Shown one piece after another: positions 15,532-23,804 of a stretch of 35,709 nt of DNA. The DNA is taken from assembly GCA_905210385.1 (NCBI GenBank), contig CAJLWS010000002.1:1-35709 (forward strand). Reading direction: 5' to 3'. Within the stretch, counting starts at the first letter, position 1. The number at the start of each line of letters is the position of its first letter. A program made the translations under genes and the position numbers. The DNA comes from an uncultured Eubacteriales bacterium (lineage in GTDB: Bacteria > Bacillota > Clostridia > Oscillospirales > Oscillospiraceae). The notes below the pieces were generated by a model. The model saw only the letters and a list, made by a program, of their open reading frames with translations, was not told the DNA's origin and searched no databases.

Positions 15532-16467
15532 TCAGTAGCGCTCACTGGCTTTTAATTGTGTCAGCAAGCGCTTGTTGAACGCATTTTTCACCGCGTCCCT
15601 CTGTGGATAATCATAGAAGCCCGCTCCGCTCTTCAGGCCCAACTTGCCTTGCTCTACCTTTTCCCTCAGAAATTCGCAGGCACTGGTGGAGTTATCCAGC
15701 TGAGAGAATAGGTTGTCTTCACAGGCGCACCAAACATCCAGACCGCCCATATCCGCTGCTTCCAGGATACCAGTGGTAGCCGCCCGGAATCCGGGGCCAA
15801 ATTTCAATGCCACATCGATATCCTCAGGGCTGGCCGCACCGATCTCCACAAGATGGAAAACTTCTCTGGCCATCGCATGAAGCATCCGGTTGGCAATGAG
15901 GCCCGGGATATCCTTCAGTACCCGCACCGGCCGTTTCCCCGCCCTGACATGCAGATCATAGACCTGTTGGAATACATTCTCATCCATATTTCCAAAGCAG
16001 GACAGCTCCGCAATCGGGATCAGATGGGGCGGGTTATACCAGTGGCAGACCATGGCGTGCGCCTTCCGGTGATCTGGCAGATCCTCTATCATCTGCCCCA
16101 GCGGAATGCTGGAAGTGTTGCTGGCAAACACCGTATGGGCCGGGCACAACCGATCCAGCTGGGCAAACAGTTCCTTTTTCAGTTCCAGCTGTTCCGGAAT
16201 TGCCTCAATAACAAAATCTGCCTCCCGCACCGCCGGCGCCAGTTCACCGTATAGGGTGATTCGGCTCAATGTGTCCTCCACCCTATCCTTCTCGATATAG
16301 TCCTCCTCTGCCAGGAAATTGAGTTCCTCCCGGATCTGCCCCAAAACGGCTTCCCTCACCCGGTCAAAAGCCTCGTACAGGTTGACTTGGTAGCCATGCA
16401 TGGCAAACACATGGGCAATGCCATGTCCCATTGTCCCGGCGCCAATTACTGCGATTCTTTCTATCAT
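15532..16467 (-). CDS. 3-hydroxyacyl-CoA dehydrogenase family protein (carnitine-dehydrogenase-like)
   Basis: A 311-residue NAD-dependent dehydrogenase with a Rossmann motif VIGAGTMGHG (7-16), FVIEAIPEQLELKK, ASNTSS (115-120), the catalytic region HWYNPPHLIPIAEL (His142, Asn145, Glu154), and a C-terminal domain with DIPGLIANRMLHAMAREVFHLVE and KFGPGFR. The family oxidises 3-hydroxyacyl-CoAs, but single-module members next to BKACE can oxidise free 3-hydroxy acids such as L-carnitine. The HWYNP form rather than HFFNP hints at a non-standard substrate. AAGGGGGAG precedes the ATG. It lies 23 bases before the BKACE gene in the same operon. Confidence 0.9.
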   Translation of the reverse strand: MIERIAVIGAGTMGHGIAHVFAMHGYQVNLYEAFDRVREAVLGQIREELNFLAEEDYIEKDRVEDTLSRITLYGELAPAVREADFVIEAIPEQLELKKELFAQLDRLCPAHTVFASNTSSIPLGQMIEDLPDHRKAHAMVCHWYNPPHLIPIAELSCFGNMDENVFQQVYDLHVRAGKRPVRVLKDIPGLIANRMLHAMAREVFHLVEIGAASPEDIDVALKFGPGFRAATTGILEAADMGGLDVWCACEDNLFSQLDNSTSACEFLREKVEQGKLGLKSGAGFYDYPQRDAVKNAFNKRLLTQLKASERY

Positions 16468-16496
16468 ATCTACTCCCCCTTATCGCCTTTGGGCCT

Positions 16497-17522
16497 TCAG
16501 GAAAGGGCAGGTAATTGGAACCGATCCAGGCAGGCCATGGTGGGCAGAGGAATTTTCCCCTTCTCATAATCCTTGACAATAGAAATAATGGTATCACAAG
16601 TGGGTGTGGGAATTCCCAGCTTTCTTCCCCATTCGCTGCAGATTCCCACGATGTAATCAATCTCGCACGGGATGCCCTTCTCCATATCCTGGAGCATGCT
16701 CGCCTTCAGCGGGCGGTGGGGTTTGAAGTACTCCCGCAACCATTGCTTTGCGCGCTCCAGTCCCGCTTTGTCCTCAAAGGCAACACTGTAATAGCTCCAG
16801 CCCGGAACAAGGTCTTCCAGCACGATGTTGCGTGCCCGTACGATCTTTACAATTTCGTTTCCTACCCATGCCGCACAGGCAACCGCCTTCTCATGATCCA
16901 GCACCTCAGCATAAGTGCAGCCCAGGGCCGCCGACATACCGCTGAGCGTGGCATTCTGAATCACCTTGGACCAACGGGTCCCCATCAGATTGTCCATCAC
17001 CACGCAGGTCCCCGCCAAGTTCAGCAGGTCGCACACCGCCTGTATCCGCTCTGTTTTGGATCCGTCTACTTCCCCAATCTCATAACGCATGGTAGAGACA
17101 TCAGAGGTCAATTCGGACACGCCGGGGCCCCGGAAGGAAGCCCCCCATCCGACGATACCGCCAACCACCCGCTCCGGGCCAATGATTTTCCCAACAGACT
17201 CCTCTGGAACGCCATTTTGCAAAGTGCACACTACGCTCTTTTCCCCTAAATGCGGCAGCAGCTGCCTCAATGCCACGTCGTTGTATGTTTGCTTTGCCAG
17301 CAGGATCACTAAATCATAGATGCCCTCCATTTGATCCGGCGTAATGGCATGCACAGGGATCCCGCTCAGCTGCATTTTCCCGATTACAGTAGCCCCTTTC
17401 TCATTCAATGCATCCACATGGACCCTGTTGGCGTCAATCAGCGTCATTTGACCGCCATTCTTGGCCACCAGCGCCCCAATGATGGTTCCCAGGGACCCAA
17501 CGCCCATCAATGCTGCTCTCAC
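16497..17522 (-). CDS. ketopantoate reductase (PanE/ApbA) family dehydrogenase
   Basis: A 341-residue NAD(P)-dependent 2-keto/2-hydroxy acid oxidoreductase-like protein. The Rossmann motif is MGVGSLGTIIGA (6-17), followed by ILLAKQTYND, CTLQNGV, and the central RWSKVIQNATLSGMSAALG, which holds the likely catalytic lysine. MLQDMEKGIPCEIDYIVG corresponds to the substrate-binding C-terminal helix with its conserved glutamate. The start is GTG at 17522, with AAAGAGGTAATTTTT upstream. True ketopantoate reductases are rarely placed in degradative operons with BKACE, so a catabolic 2- or 3-hydroxy acid dehydrogenase is more likely (inference). It lies 41 bases after the esterase lipoprotein gene and 29 before the next gene. 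Confidence 0.87.
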   Translation of the reverse strand: MRAALMGVGSLGTIIGALVAKNGGQMTLIDANRVHVDALNEKGATVIGKMQLSGIPVHAITPDQMEGIYDLVILLAKQTYNDVALRQLLPHLGEKSVVCTLQNGVPEESVGKIIGPERVVGGIVGWGASFRGPGVSELTSDVSTMRYEIGEVDGSKTERIQAVCDLLNLAGTCVVMDNLMGTRWSKVIQNATLSGMSAALGCTYAEVLDHEKAVACAAWVGNEIVKIVRARNIVLEDLVPGWSYYSVAFEDKAGLERAKQWLREYFKPHRPLKASMLQDMEKGIPCEIDYIVGICSEWGRKLGIPTPTCDTIISIVKDYEKGKIPLPTMACLDRFQLPALS

Positions 17523-17563
17523 AAAAATTACCTCTTTTCCTCTCAGTCAAATTTTTAAGTTTT

Positions 17564-18712
17564 TTATTTCGTGGCATCCTTTAACTCTGCCCAAATCAGC
17601 TCAGAGGCTTGGGCATCCAGACTGACAGGCCCGCTTCCAATATAGGATGAGCCGCCGGGCCAAGTGTGCCCTCCACCTTCCACCACATACGTCACAATCT
17701 GCACAGTTCCATCCCCATCGGCATAGGCATCTCTGGAAATAGTCGTCTCATCGTAGGGATTGGTATCCGGAAGTTCTGTATGCTCCGGGGCATTTGGCAT
17801 ACTGTACCGGTCGAGCCACCACTTCACACTGTCATCCAGGGAGTAGGCCCAGGTGTATTCCCGCTCCCCGTCACCATCAAAGTCATAATGCATGCCCTCA
17901 ATAGGCACAACTGGATCGACCGTCCCCTGTATAAACACAATCTTCACCTTATCTGTTGGAACTACGGTGGTATACTCCGTGCACAGCAAGCCAGACACCA
18001 CTCCAACCCCTGCAAACTTCTCCGGAGCTTCCAATGCCAGCCGCATGGACATAAAACCGCCGTGAGAGAAGCCGCAGCAGTACACACGTGATGCATCCGC
18101 ATACCCGCCATCCACAAACAGATCCACCAGATCACACAGGTACTGCACGTCATCCACCAAATATTGCGCACAGGGATCCGTACTGGCTGCGTTCCAGCGG
18201 ATATAGTTAAAATCAGTCTGCTGTGTCTCGATCACGCTCTTCCCCTCACTGGATAGCGTGCCGTCAGCGTGAATGGTCACAGATTCAGGCGCCACCACAA
18301 TGAATCCTTCCCGTTCCGCACATTCCACCCATTGGCCCCACTGCAGCTGTGTGGTCGCGTTGGAGCCACTTCCGTGAAGAGTGAGCATCAGGGGAAGTCT
18401 GTCCCCTTTCTGATAAGTGGACGGAATATAGTAGTAATACAAGCGGGACACCTGCTGTCTCCTGTATTCATAGACCTCCCGCCCGTAGGCCAGCTCTCCC
18501 ACCGTGGCATCATCACCCAGCGGAATCTCCTGAGGCTCCTGGGAAACCTCCGGCTCCTCAGATTCTTCCACAACATCAGAACCCTGAACCGTTTCGGTTT
18601 CGTCAGGCGGAGTGGAGTCGTCCGCCCCTTCCGAGGACGGTCCACATGCGCAAAGGGTGAACAGCGCAAGTGCTGTCAAACACGCCAAAAGAACCCGCAA
18701 CATACGTTTCAT
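17564..18712 (-). CDS. exported esterase lipoprotein, PHB-depolymerase/LpqC-like alpha/beta hydrolase
   Basis: A 382-residue protein with a lipoprotein signal (MKRMLRVLL, hydrophobic core, LCAC with probable lipidated Cys23) and an acidic linker rich in Glu, Ser and Pro (about 25-65). An alpha/beta hydrolase domain of the polyhydroxybutyrate depolymerase/feruloyl esterase group follows: LTLHGSGSNATTQ, the nucleophile elbow YCCGFSHGGFMSM, GTVDPVVP carrying a probable catalytic Asp, and EGGGHTWPGG with the catalytic His. It should hydrolyse an ester at the cell surface. The ATG at 18712 is chosen over 18754 because it starts the signal peptide. It is the first gene of a tight minus-strand run with the dehydrogenases and BKACE, so it may release the pathway's substrate. 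Confidence 0.85.
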   Translation of the reverse strand: MKRMLRVLLACLTALALFTLCACGPSSEGADDSTPPDETETVQGSDVVEESEEPEVSQEPQEIPLGDDATVGELAYGREVYEYRRQQVSRLYYYYIPSTYQKGDRLPLMLTLHGSGSNATTQLQWGQWVECAEREGFIVVAPESVTIHADGTLSSEGKSVIETQQTDFNYIRWNAASTDPCAQYLVDDVQYLCDLVDLFVDGGYADASRVYCCGFSHGGFMSMRLALEAPEKFAGVGVVSGLLCTEYTTVVPTDKVKIVFIQGTVDPVVPIEGMHYDFDGDGEREYTWAYSLDDSVKWWLDRYSMPNAPEHTELPDTNPYDETTISRDAYADGDGTVQIVTYVVEGGGHTWPGGSSYIGSGPVSLDAQASELIWAELKDATK

Positions 18713-18868
18713 TAAAGTTGCAACCTCACTTTCCCGTTGTGACATCATTGACAATGGATCCGCTGCCCATCACGCTTGGCGTCCAGCCCTATCGGCTCCC
18801 ACTCGAAGCCCGGATCCTTAAGAATTCATTTTTGGTCTACATAAATCCCGGTTTCCAGTGTTATTATT

Positions 18869-18925
18869 TACAAAAACGGGGTAAGACGCCGGACACACAG
18901 GCAGTGCAGTCCCATGTGCCCGGCG
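18869..18925 (-). terminator. possible terminator after the Liv binding-protein gene
   Basis: CGCCGG (18887-18892) pairs with CCGGCG (18920-18925), with partial inner pairing. On the minus strand the stem is followed by TCTTACCCCGTTTTTG, so the T tract is somewhat distant. The rest of the 263-base gap 18713-18975 shows no gene and no clear promoter. Confidence 0.4.
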
Positions 18926-18975
18926 CCTCGATGCTATTTCTGCTGAAAAACTACAGCCGTAACAATCTCAACAGC

Positions 18976-20181
18976 TCAGTCAAGCTCATGGATGTCAACG
19001 GTATCATAGTGCTCGATCTGCTTGTTCGGGCCCATGCGGAGCAGGTATGCCTCCCATCTGCCCAGGCCGCGCTCATCGAAGTTGTAGACACCAGTCAGGC
19101 CCTCATAGCCCTGCATATCCTCTCGGAGATAATTGATAATGGCCTCGCTGTCCCCGCCGGTGGCGGCAGCCGCCTCAAAGAGCAGCATGGCGCAATCGTA
19201 GTACACCAGCGTGGTAATATCCGCGGGGAAGCCGGTGGCTTCGGTATACTTCTCGATATACTCCACCACTCTGGGATCGTCAATGATGTACGGAGGAAGG
19301 ATGGATGCCTGTCCGTAAATGCCTTCCAGCTCATCCTCTTCCATCAGGTCCACAAAGCTCTGCACACCCATGGCTCCGCCAGTATTGATAGGTTCCTCGA
19401 TACCCATCTGCTTCATCTGGCGGAGAATCTTGGACATGGTAACATCAGCGGACAGGACAAAATAGGCGTCGGGGTCGTTGCTTCTGGCAGAGGTGATGTT
19501 GGCCGTGAAATCATTATCAGCGGCATTGATCCACTCAGGGTAGATCTCAATGCCCATCTTCTCCCCCTCTTCAATGAAGTACTCCATCAGACTGCGGCTG
19601 TCATCGTCAGTACCCAGCAGGCAAGCCACACTCTTGGCGCCCAGGGACTCCGCCCACTTCAGCATTGGGGCATTCTCCTGCTGTCTGGTCACATAGGAGT
19701 TGAACAGCCAATCATAGCCGCGGGTGAAGATCTCATCGGGAGCCACAGTGGTCATCATGGGGATCCGGGCATCCTCCAGCTCTTCCAACATTCCGGCGTA
19801 CTGGTTACTGCCCACAATTCCGATGATGCAGGACACGCCGTCGTCAATGAGACGCACAGTGGCGTCAATGGCGGACTCCACGGTGCTGCCAGCATCCTCG
19901 ATGACCAGATCAATCTTCACATCGTGGGTGGCCTCAAAGTCCTCTTTGGCAATGTTCACGCAGGTGTCGATGAGGGGGCCGACGGCAGCCATAGCTCCGC
20001 TCTGCAAAGTGGTGTAGCCCACCCGGACCGAGGTCACCTCGGGGGTACCGCTATTGTTGTCGCCGCTAGCGGTGTTATCGGGGGTGTCGTCACCTGTGCA
20101 GCCCGCGATGGGCAACAGCATGGCCGCCGCCAGGGCCGCTGCCAGCGTGCGCTGCAGTTTCTTTCCTTTGATGCTCTTCAT
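18976..20181 (-). CDS. livK: branched-chain amino acid-type (LivK-like) ABC substrate-binding lipoprotein
   Basis: A 401-residue exported lipoprotein with lipobox IAGC (Cys28), a Thr/Asp/Asn-rich linker and a type I periplasmic binding fold. SVRVGYTTLQSGAMAAVGPLIDTCVNIAKEDF opens the mature domain, followed by DLVIEDAGSTVESAIDATVRLIDDGVSCIIG and IYPEWINAADNDFTANITSARSNDPDAYFVL, all typical of the LivJ/LivK class. AAGGAGGAACATT precedes the ATG. It lies 105 bases after livF, at the 3' end of the Liv genes. This class binds branched amino acids, but also amides, urea, aromatic acids and other small acids, so the ligand is open. Confidence 0.92.
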   Translation of the reverse strand: MKSIKGKKLQRTLAAALAAAMLLPIAGCTGDDTPDNTASGDNNSGTPEVTSVRVGYTTLQSGAMAAVGPLIDTCVNIAKEDFEATHDVKIDLVIEDAGSTVESAIDATVRLIDDGVSCIIGIVGSNQYAGMLEELEDARIPMMTTVAPDEIFTRGYDWLFNSYVTRQQENAPMLKWAESLGAKSVACLLGTDDDSRSLMEYFIEEGEKMGIEIYPEWINAADNDFTANITSARSNDPDAYFVLSADVTMSKILRQMKQMGIEEPINTGGAMGVQSFVDLMEEDELEGIYGQASILPPYIIDDPRVVEYIEKYTEATGFPADITTLVYYDCAMLLFEAAAATGGDSEAIINYLREDMQGYEGLTGVYNFDERGLGRWEAYLLRMGPNKQIEHYDTVDIHELD

Positions 20182-20286
20182 AATGTTCCTCCTTACATAC
20201 TTTTTCCTTTTATTTGCATGCTTTTTCGCGCATGTCTTTCCTGAATTACATACAGCTGGAGCAGGTTTTTCCCTCCTGTTTGGAGC

Positions 20287-20988
20287 TCATACCGCACCTA
20301 GGTATGTATCCTGCATTTCCTTGTTGGACGCTACCTCTTCCGTCGTTCCGCTCAGGACCACCTCGCCCATGCGCATCACATAGGCATAATCCGCCATCTC
20401 AATGGCCAGCACTGCATTCTGCTCGATGAGCAGGATGCCAGTGCCTTCCTCCTTAATCTTAGTGATGACCTCGAAAATGGTCTCCACAACGGTAGGTGCC
20501 AGGCCCAGGGAGGGCTCGTCCAACAGCAAGAGTTTCGGCTCCGCCGCAATGGCTCTTCCGATGGCCAGCATCTGTTGCTCACCGCCGCTGAGAGACCAGC
20601 CGGCTTGCTTTCTGCGCTCTTTCAGGCGGGGGAAAGTCTCGTAGACCTTTTCCCGGGTGTCCGAAAATTTCTTGCCTGCGCCCTTTGCGGCAACCAGCAA
20701 ATTCTCCTCCACGGTGAGGTTGGCAAAGATTCCCCGTCCCTCCGGCACGCTCACCAAGCCCATCTTGGGCAGCTTGTCCGTGGAAACCTTGTTGATCAGC
20801 TGACCGTCAAAATACACATCTCCTGTTTTGGTCAGTACGGCGTTGGTGATAGCCTTCAGTGTGGAGGATTTCCCAGCCCCATTCGTGCCAATCAAGGCCA
20901 CCATCTGTCCCTTTTCCACCTTAAGGTTCAGTTGATTGACCGCAACGATAGGGCCATAATGTACTGACAGGTTCTTGACCTCAAGCAT
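20287..20988 (-). CDS. livF: LivF-like ABC ATPase
   Basis: A 233-residue ATPase of the branched-chain amino acid importer class. Walker A is IGTNGAGKSS (33-42), the Q-loop region VPEGRGIFANLTVEENL is typical of LivF, the signature is LSGGEQQMLAIGRA, and Walker B is LLLLDEPSLGLAP. The start overlaps the livM-livG fusion stop by 8 bases, so the two are translationally coupled. It pairs with the LivG half of that fusion as the second nucleotide-binding domain. Confidence 0.95.
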   Translation of the reverse strand: MLEVKNLSVHYGPIVAVNQLNLKVEKGQMVALIGTNGAGKSSTLKAITNAVLTKTGDVYFDGQLINKVSTDKLPKMGLVSVPEGRGIFANLTVEENLLVAAKGAGKKFSDTREKVYETFPRLKERRKQAGWSLSGGEQQMLAIGRAIAAEPKLLLLDEPSLGLAPTVVETIFEVITKIKEEGTGILLIEQNAVLAIEMADYAYVMRMGEVVLSGTTEEVASNKEMQDTYLGAV

Positions 20989-22810
20989 CCTTCACCACTC
21001 CCTTCGTCCTCTTGATTCCGGAGCCGAGATATGCCTCTACGACTTCTGGATTCGCTCGCACAGCTTCCGGAGTATCGGAGGCCAGCACTTTGCCGTAGTT
21101 CAGCACTGTGATCTTATCCGCAATGTCCATTACAAACTTCATGTTGTGGTCAATGAGCAACACAGCCACTCCGCTCTCCTTGATCTCCCTGATCATGCCC
21201 ACCAGAATAGCTACCTCCGGCGCCGTCAGCCCCGCCGCCGGCTCGTCCAGCAGCAGAACCTTTGGCTTGGTCATCAGCGCTCTAGCAATCTCCAGCATCT
21301 TCTGGTGACCATAGGGAAGGGTGCCGATATAGGCATCCCGCAGATCCCACAGACCCATGTCCACCAGCATTCGCTTTGCAACCGCCAAGGATTCCGCCTG
21401 TTCCTTCTTTGCCTTCTTGGTGTTGAAGATGGTAGCCCAAAACCCCGCTTTCTGAGTTCCGTCTCTGGCCACCAGAAGGTTGTCAATGGAAGTCAGGCCG
21501 ATCCACACCGCCAGGTTCTGGAACGTTCTGGATACTCCCAAGCGGGAGATTTTGTGGGGCTTCAGCCCTACCACGCTCTTCCCATCCAGTTTAATGGCAC
21601 CGCTGCTAGGCTTGTATACACCCGTAATGCAGTTAACCAGAGTGGATTTCCCGGCGCCATTGGGCCCGATCAGCGCGTGCACTTCCCCAGGAATGAGGTC
21701 CAGAGAAACGTTGCTCATGGCCGCCAGACCACCGAAGCTGATGCTGGCATTTTCGACGGAGAGCACAGGCTGCTTGGATATGGGCCCTTCCGGCTTCTCC
21801 AGAATGCGGGGCACGTCCTGGATGCTGTCATCATCCCGCTTTTTCATAAAAATCGAATAGAGTTTCTGGAAAAACTTGAACCGGAACAGGACGCTTACCA
21901 AACCGCCCGGCAGCACCATGATCACAACGGCCACCAGTACGCCATAGATAGCGGTCATCCAATATTGAAGCGGCTCCAACATCTCCGGCAGGAACACCAT
22001 AAATACAGATCCGATTGCCACGCCTAGCACTGTTCCGCTTCCGCCCAGGATCAGGATCAGCACCATGGTTAGGCCAGCGCCATAGATAAACTGAGTGGGA
22101 CTCACCACGCCCAAGGTAAAAGCATTAAGGGCTCCACTCAGGCCAGCCAGGCCGCCGCTCAAAGCCATGGCCAGCATTTTCCGTTTCACGGTATCCACAC
22201 CTAGAAGTTCGGCCGCCGTATCGTTGAACTTGATCGCAATCATGGACTTACCGTATTTAGAGTTGGCCACCGCGCAGTAAAACCAAGTGGACAGAGCGCA
22301 GAACAGCAGGAGCATCACATACAATCCCTTGCGGGAGGTCACAGTAAAAAAGATGAAGTCTGGGTCCCCAATTCCTCTCAGGCCGGTGCCACCACCGGTA
22401 ACATCCGGCCAGTTTTGCAGCACCAGGCTGAAGAACAGGGCAAAGCCGATGGTAAGGATGGCAAAGTAGATCCCCTTGATTCGGGTGGACAGCAGACCCA
22501 GCAGCATACTGAAAATGGCCGTCACCACCACCGCGATAGGCACTACCGCTAAGAAGGGCAGTCCGACCTTGGTAACCAAAATGGCTGCCGTGTAAGCGCC
22601 AATTCCCCAGAAGGCTGCCTGGCACAGGTTGGACATACCCGTCAGTCCCAGAGAAATGTTCAGACCCAAAGAGACCATATACAGCAGCAGAGCGTTGTTA
22701 ATCAGGCCCATGTCCGCCCGGGACTGGATGAGCAGCGGCAGAATGAGCAACGGAATAAGTACGATTACATAACCGATGGCCATGTTTCTCTTTTGCTTTT
22801 TCATTTTCAT
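20981..22810 (-). CDS. fused LivM permease - LivG ATPase
   Basis: A 609-residue protein joining two parts normally encoded separately. Residues 1 to about 325 are a LivM-type membrane domain: several hydrophobic segments, SLGLNISLGLTGMSNLCQAAFWGIGAYTAA, and the cytoplasmic coupling segment KYGKSMIAIKFNDTAAELLG. A charged linker follows (FMKKRDDDSIQDV). From about residue 347 a LivG ATPase begins: Walker A IGPNGAGKST (about 380), LPYGHQKMLEIARAL (about 497), LLLDEPAAGL, and a switch histidine in LLIDHNM. The ATG at 22810 with GGGGGG upstream is preferred; a GTG at 22834 is in frame and would overlap livH. Confidence 0.93.
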   Translation of the reverse strand: MKMKKQKRNMAIGYVIVLIPLLILPLLIQSRADMGLINNALLLYMVSLGLNISLGLTGMSNLCQAAFWGIGAYTAAILVTKVGLPFLAVVPIAVVVTAIFSMLLGLLSTRIKGIYFAILTIGFALFFSLVLQNWPDVTGGGTGLRGIGDPDFIFFTVTSRKGLYVMLLLFCALSTWFYCAVANSKYGKSMIAIKFNDTAAELLGVDTVKRKMLAMALSGGLAGLSGALNAFTLGVVSPTQFIYGAGLTMVLILILGGSGTVLGVAIGSVFMVFLPEMLEPLQYWMTAIYGVLVAVVIMVLPGGLVSVLFRFKFFQKLYSIFMKKRDDDSIQDVPRILEKPEGPISKQPVLSVENASISFGGLAAMSNVSLDLIPGEVHALIGPNGAGKSTLVNCITGVYKPSSGAIKLDGKSVVGLKPHKISRLGVSRTFQNLAVWIGLTSIDNLLVARDGTQKAGFWATIFNTKKAKKEQAESLAVAKRMLVDMGLWDLRDAYIGTLPYGHQKMLEIARALMTKPKVLLLDEPAAGLTAPEVAILVGMIREIKESGVAVLLIDHNMKFVMDIADKITVLNYGKVLASDTPEAVRANPEVVEAYLGSGIKRTKGVVKDA

Positions 22811-22826
22811 CGCTCTTTTCCCCCCG

Positions 22827-23702
22827 TTACACACGCTGCGACACGGGCTCCCCCAGGATCCCTTTAGGCCTGATAATCAGCACGACTACCAACACCAGGA
22901 AAGCAAAGCCGTCTTTGAACATGGGGGAAACGTAAGCTGCCAGTAAAGTCTCAATAATGCCCAACAGAATGCCGCCCAGCACGGCACCTTCCACCTTGCC
23001 GAAGCCGCCTAACACAATGGCAGTAAAACCCTTGCCGATCGCCACGCTGCCCATGGCATAGGTGACAAAATAGATGGGGCCCATCAGAATGCCAGTAAGG
23101 CCAGCAATGGCACAGCTAAGCATAATGGTAATGGCCGTCAGCCGTTTGGTGTTGGTACCCAGGAGCTTGGCCACATCAGGCAACTGGGACATAGCGCGCA
23201 TCTGCTTGCCCGTGATCGTGCGGTTGAAAAAGATCCACAGCAGGATACACACCACCGCCAGTGCGGCGATGAGCAATAGGTACTGATAGGGAATCACCAC
23301 GCCGCCCAGATTCAGCGTCTCGTTTCCGAAGGGACCCTTCAGCTCCACTGCGTAGGGACCCCAGACATTTGAGGCAATGCACTGAAGCACCATGCTTAGA
23401 CCGATGGTGGCAATCATGACCGTGAAGATGGGCTTGTTGATCATGGGCCGCAAAACCGCCAGATTTAGGATATATCCAAACAGCACCATGCAGACCAAAG
23501 CCAGCAGATAGCCCCAGAACAGGGGCAGATTTAGCGTTGTGGTAAAGGTAACGGCCAGGAAGCCGCCCAGCATCAAGATTTCACCGTGAGCCATGTTGAG
23601 AATGCCCACGCCGTTTATTGTGATGACAAAGCCCAGTCCAATCAGCGCATAAATGCTGCCGATGGATACGCCTGCAAACAGATTTTGCAACAGATTGATC
23701 AA
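22827..23702 (-). CDS. livH: LivH-like ABC permease
   Basis: A 291-residue membrane permease with about eight segments. The N terminus NLFAGVSIGSIYALIGLGFVITINGVGILNMAHGEILMLGG is the LivH hallmark, and KGFTAIVLGGFGKVEGAVLGGILLGIIE near the C terminus contacts the ATPases. The only start that fits the family is TTG at 23702, preceded by AAGGGG about 10 bases upstream. It is followed after 16 bases by the LivM-LivG fusion and would form the transmembrane heterodimer with the LivM half. Confidence 0.94.
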   Translation of the reverse strand: MINLLQNLFAGVSIGSIYALIGLGFVITINGVGILNMAHGEILMLGGFLAVTFTTTLNLPLFWGYLLALVCMVLFGYILNLAVLRPMINKPIFTVMIATIGLSMVLQCIASNVWGPYAVELKGPFGNETLNLGGVVIPYQYLLLIAALAVVCILLWIFFNRTITGKQMRAMSQLPDVAKLLGTNTKRLTAITIMLSCAIAGLTGILMGPIYFVTYAMGSVAIGKGFTAIVLGGFGKVEGAVLGGILLGIIETLLAAYVSPMFKDGFAFLVLVVVLIIRPKGILGEPVSQRV

Positions 23703-23804
23703 AGTTGATTACCCCTTTCGTCGCATATAGGCCCAGATGCTTATTCTATTAGAGCTCCCTTCTCCCTTGGGCAATGGTCTTGTTGTCAATCCCATCACGC
23801 CCGA

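Noticed and set aside
18670..20244. 524-residue open frame on the plus strand antisense to the Liv binding-protein gene
   Set aside because: Its length comes from the codon bias of the minus-strand gene. It has no recognisable domain, is rich in His/Gly/Val as antisense frames are, and its usual ribosome site is lacking.
20975..22027. 350-residue plus-strand open frame antisense to livM-livG
   Set aside because: The opposite strand encodes an unambiguous LivG domain. The antisense product shows no motif and extends past no gene boundary in a sensible way.
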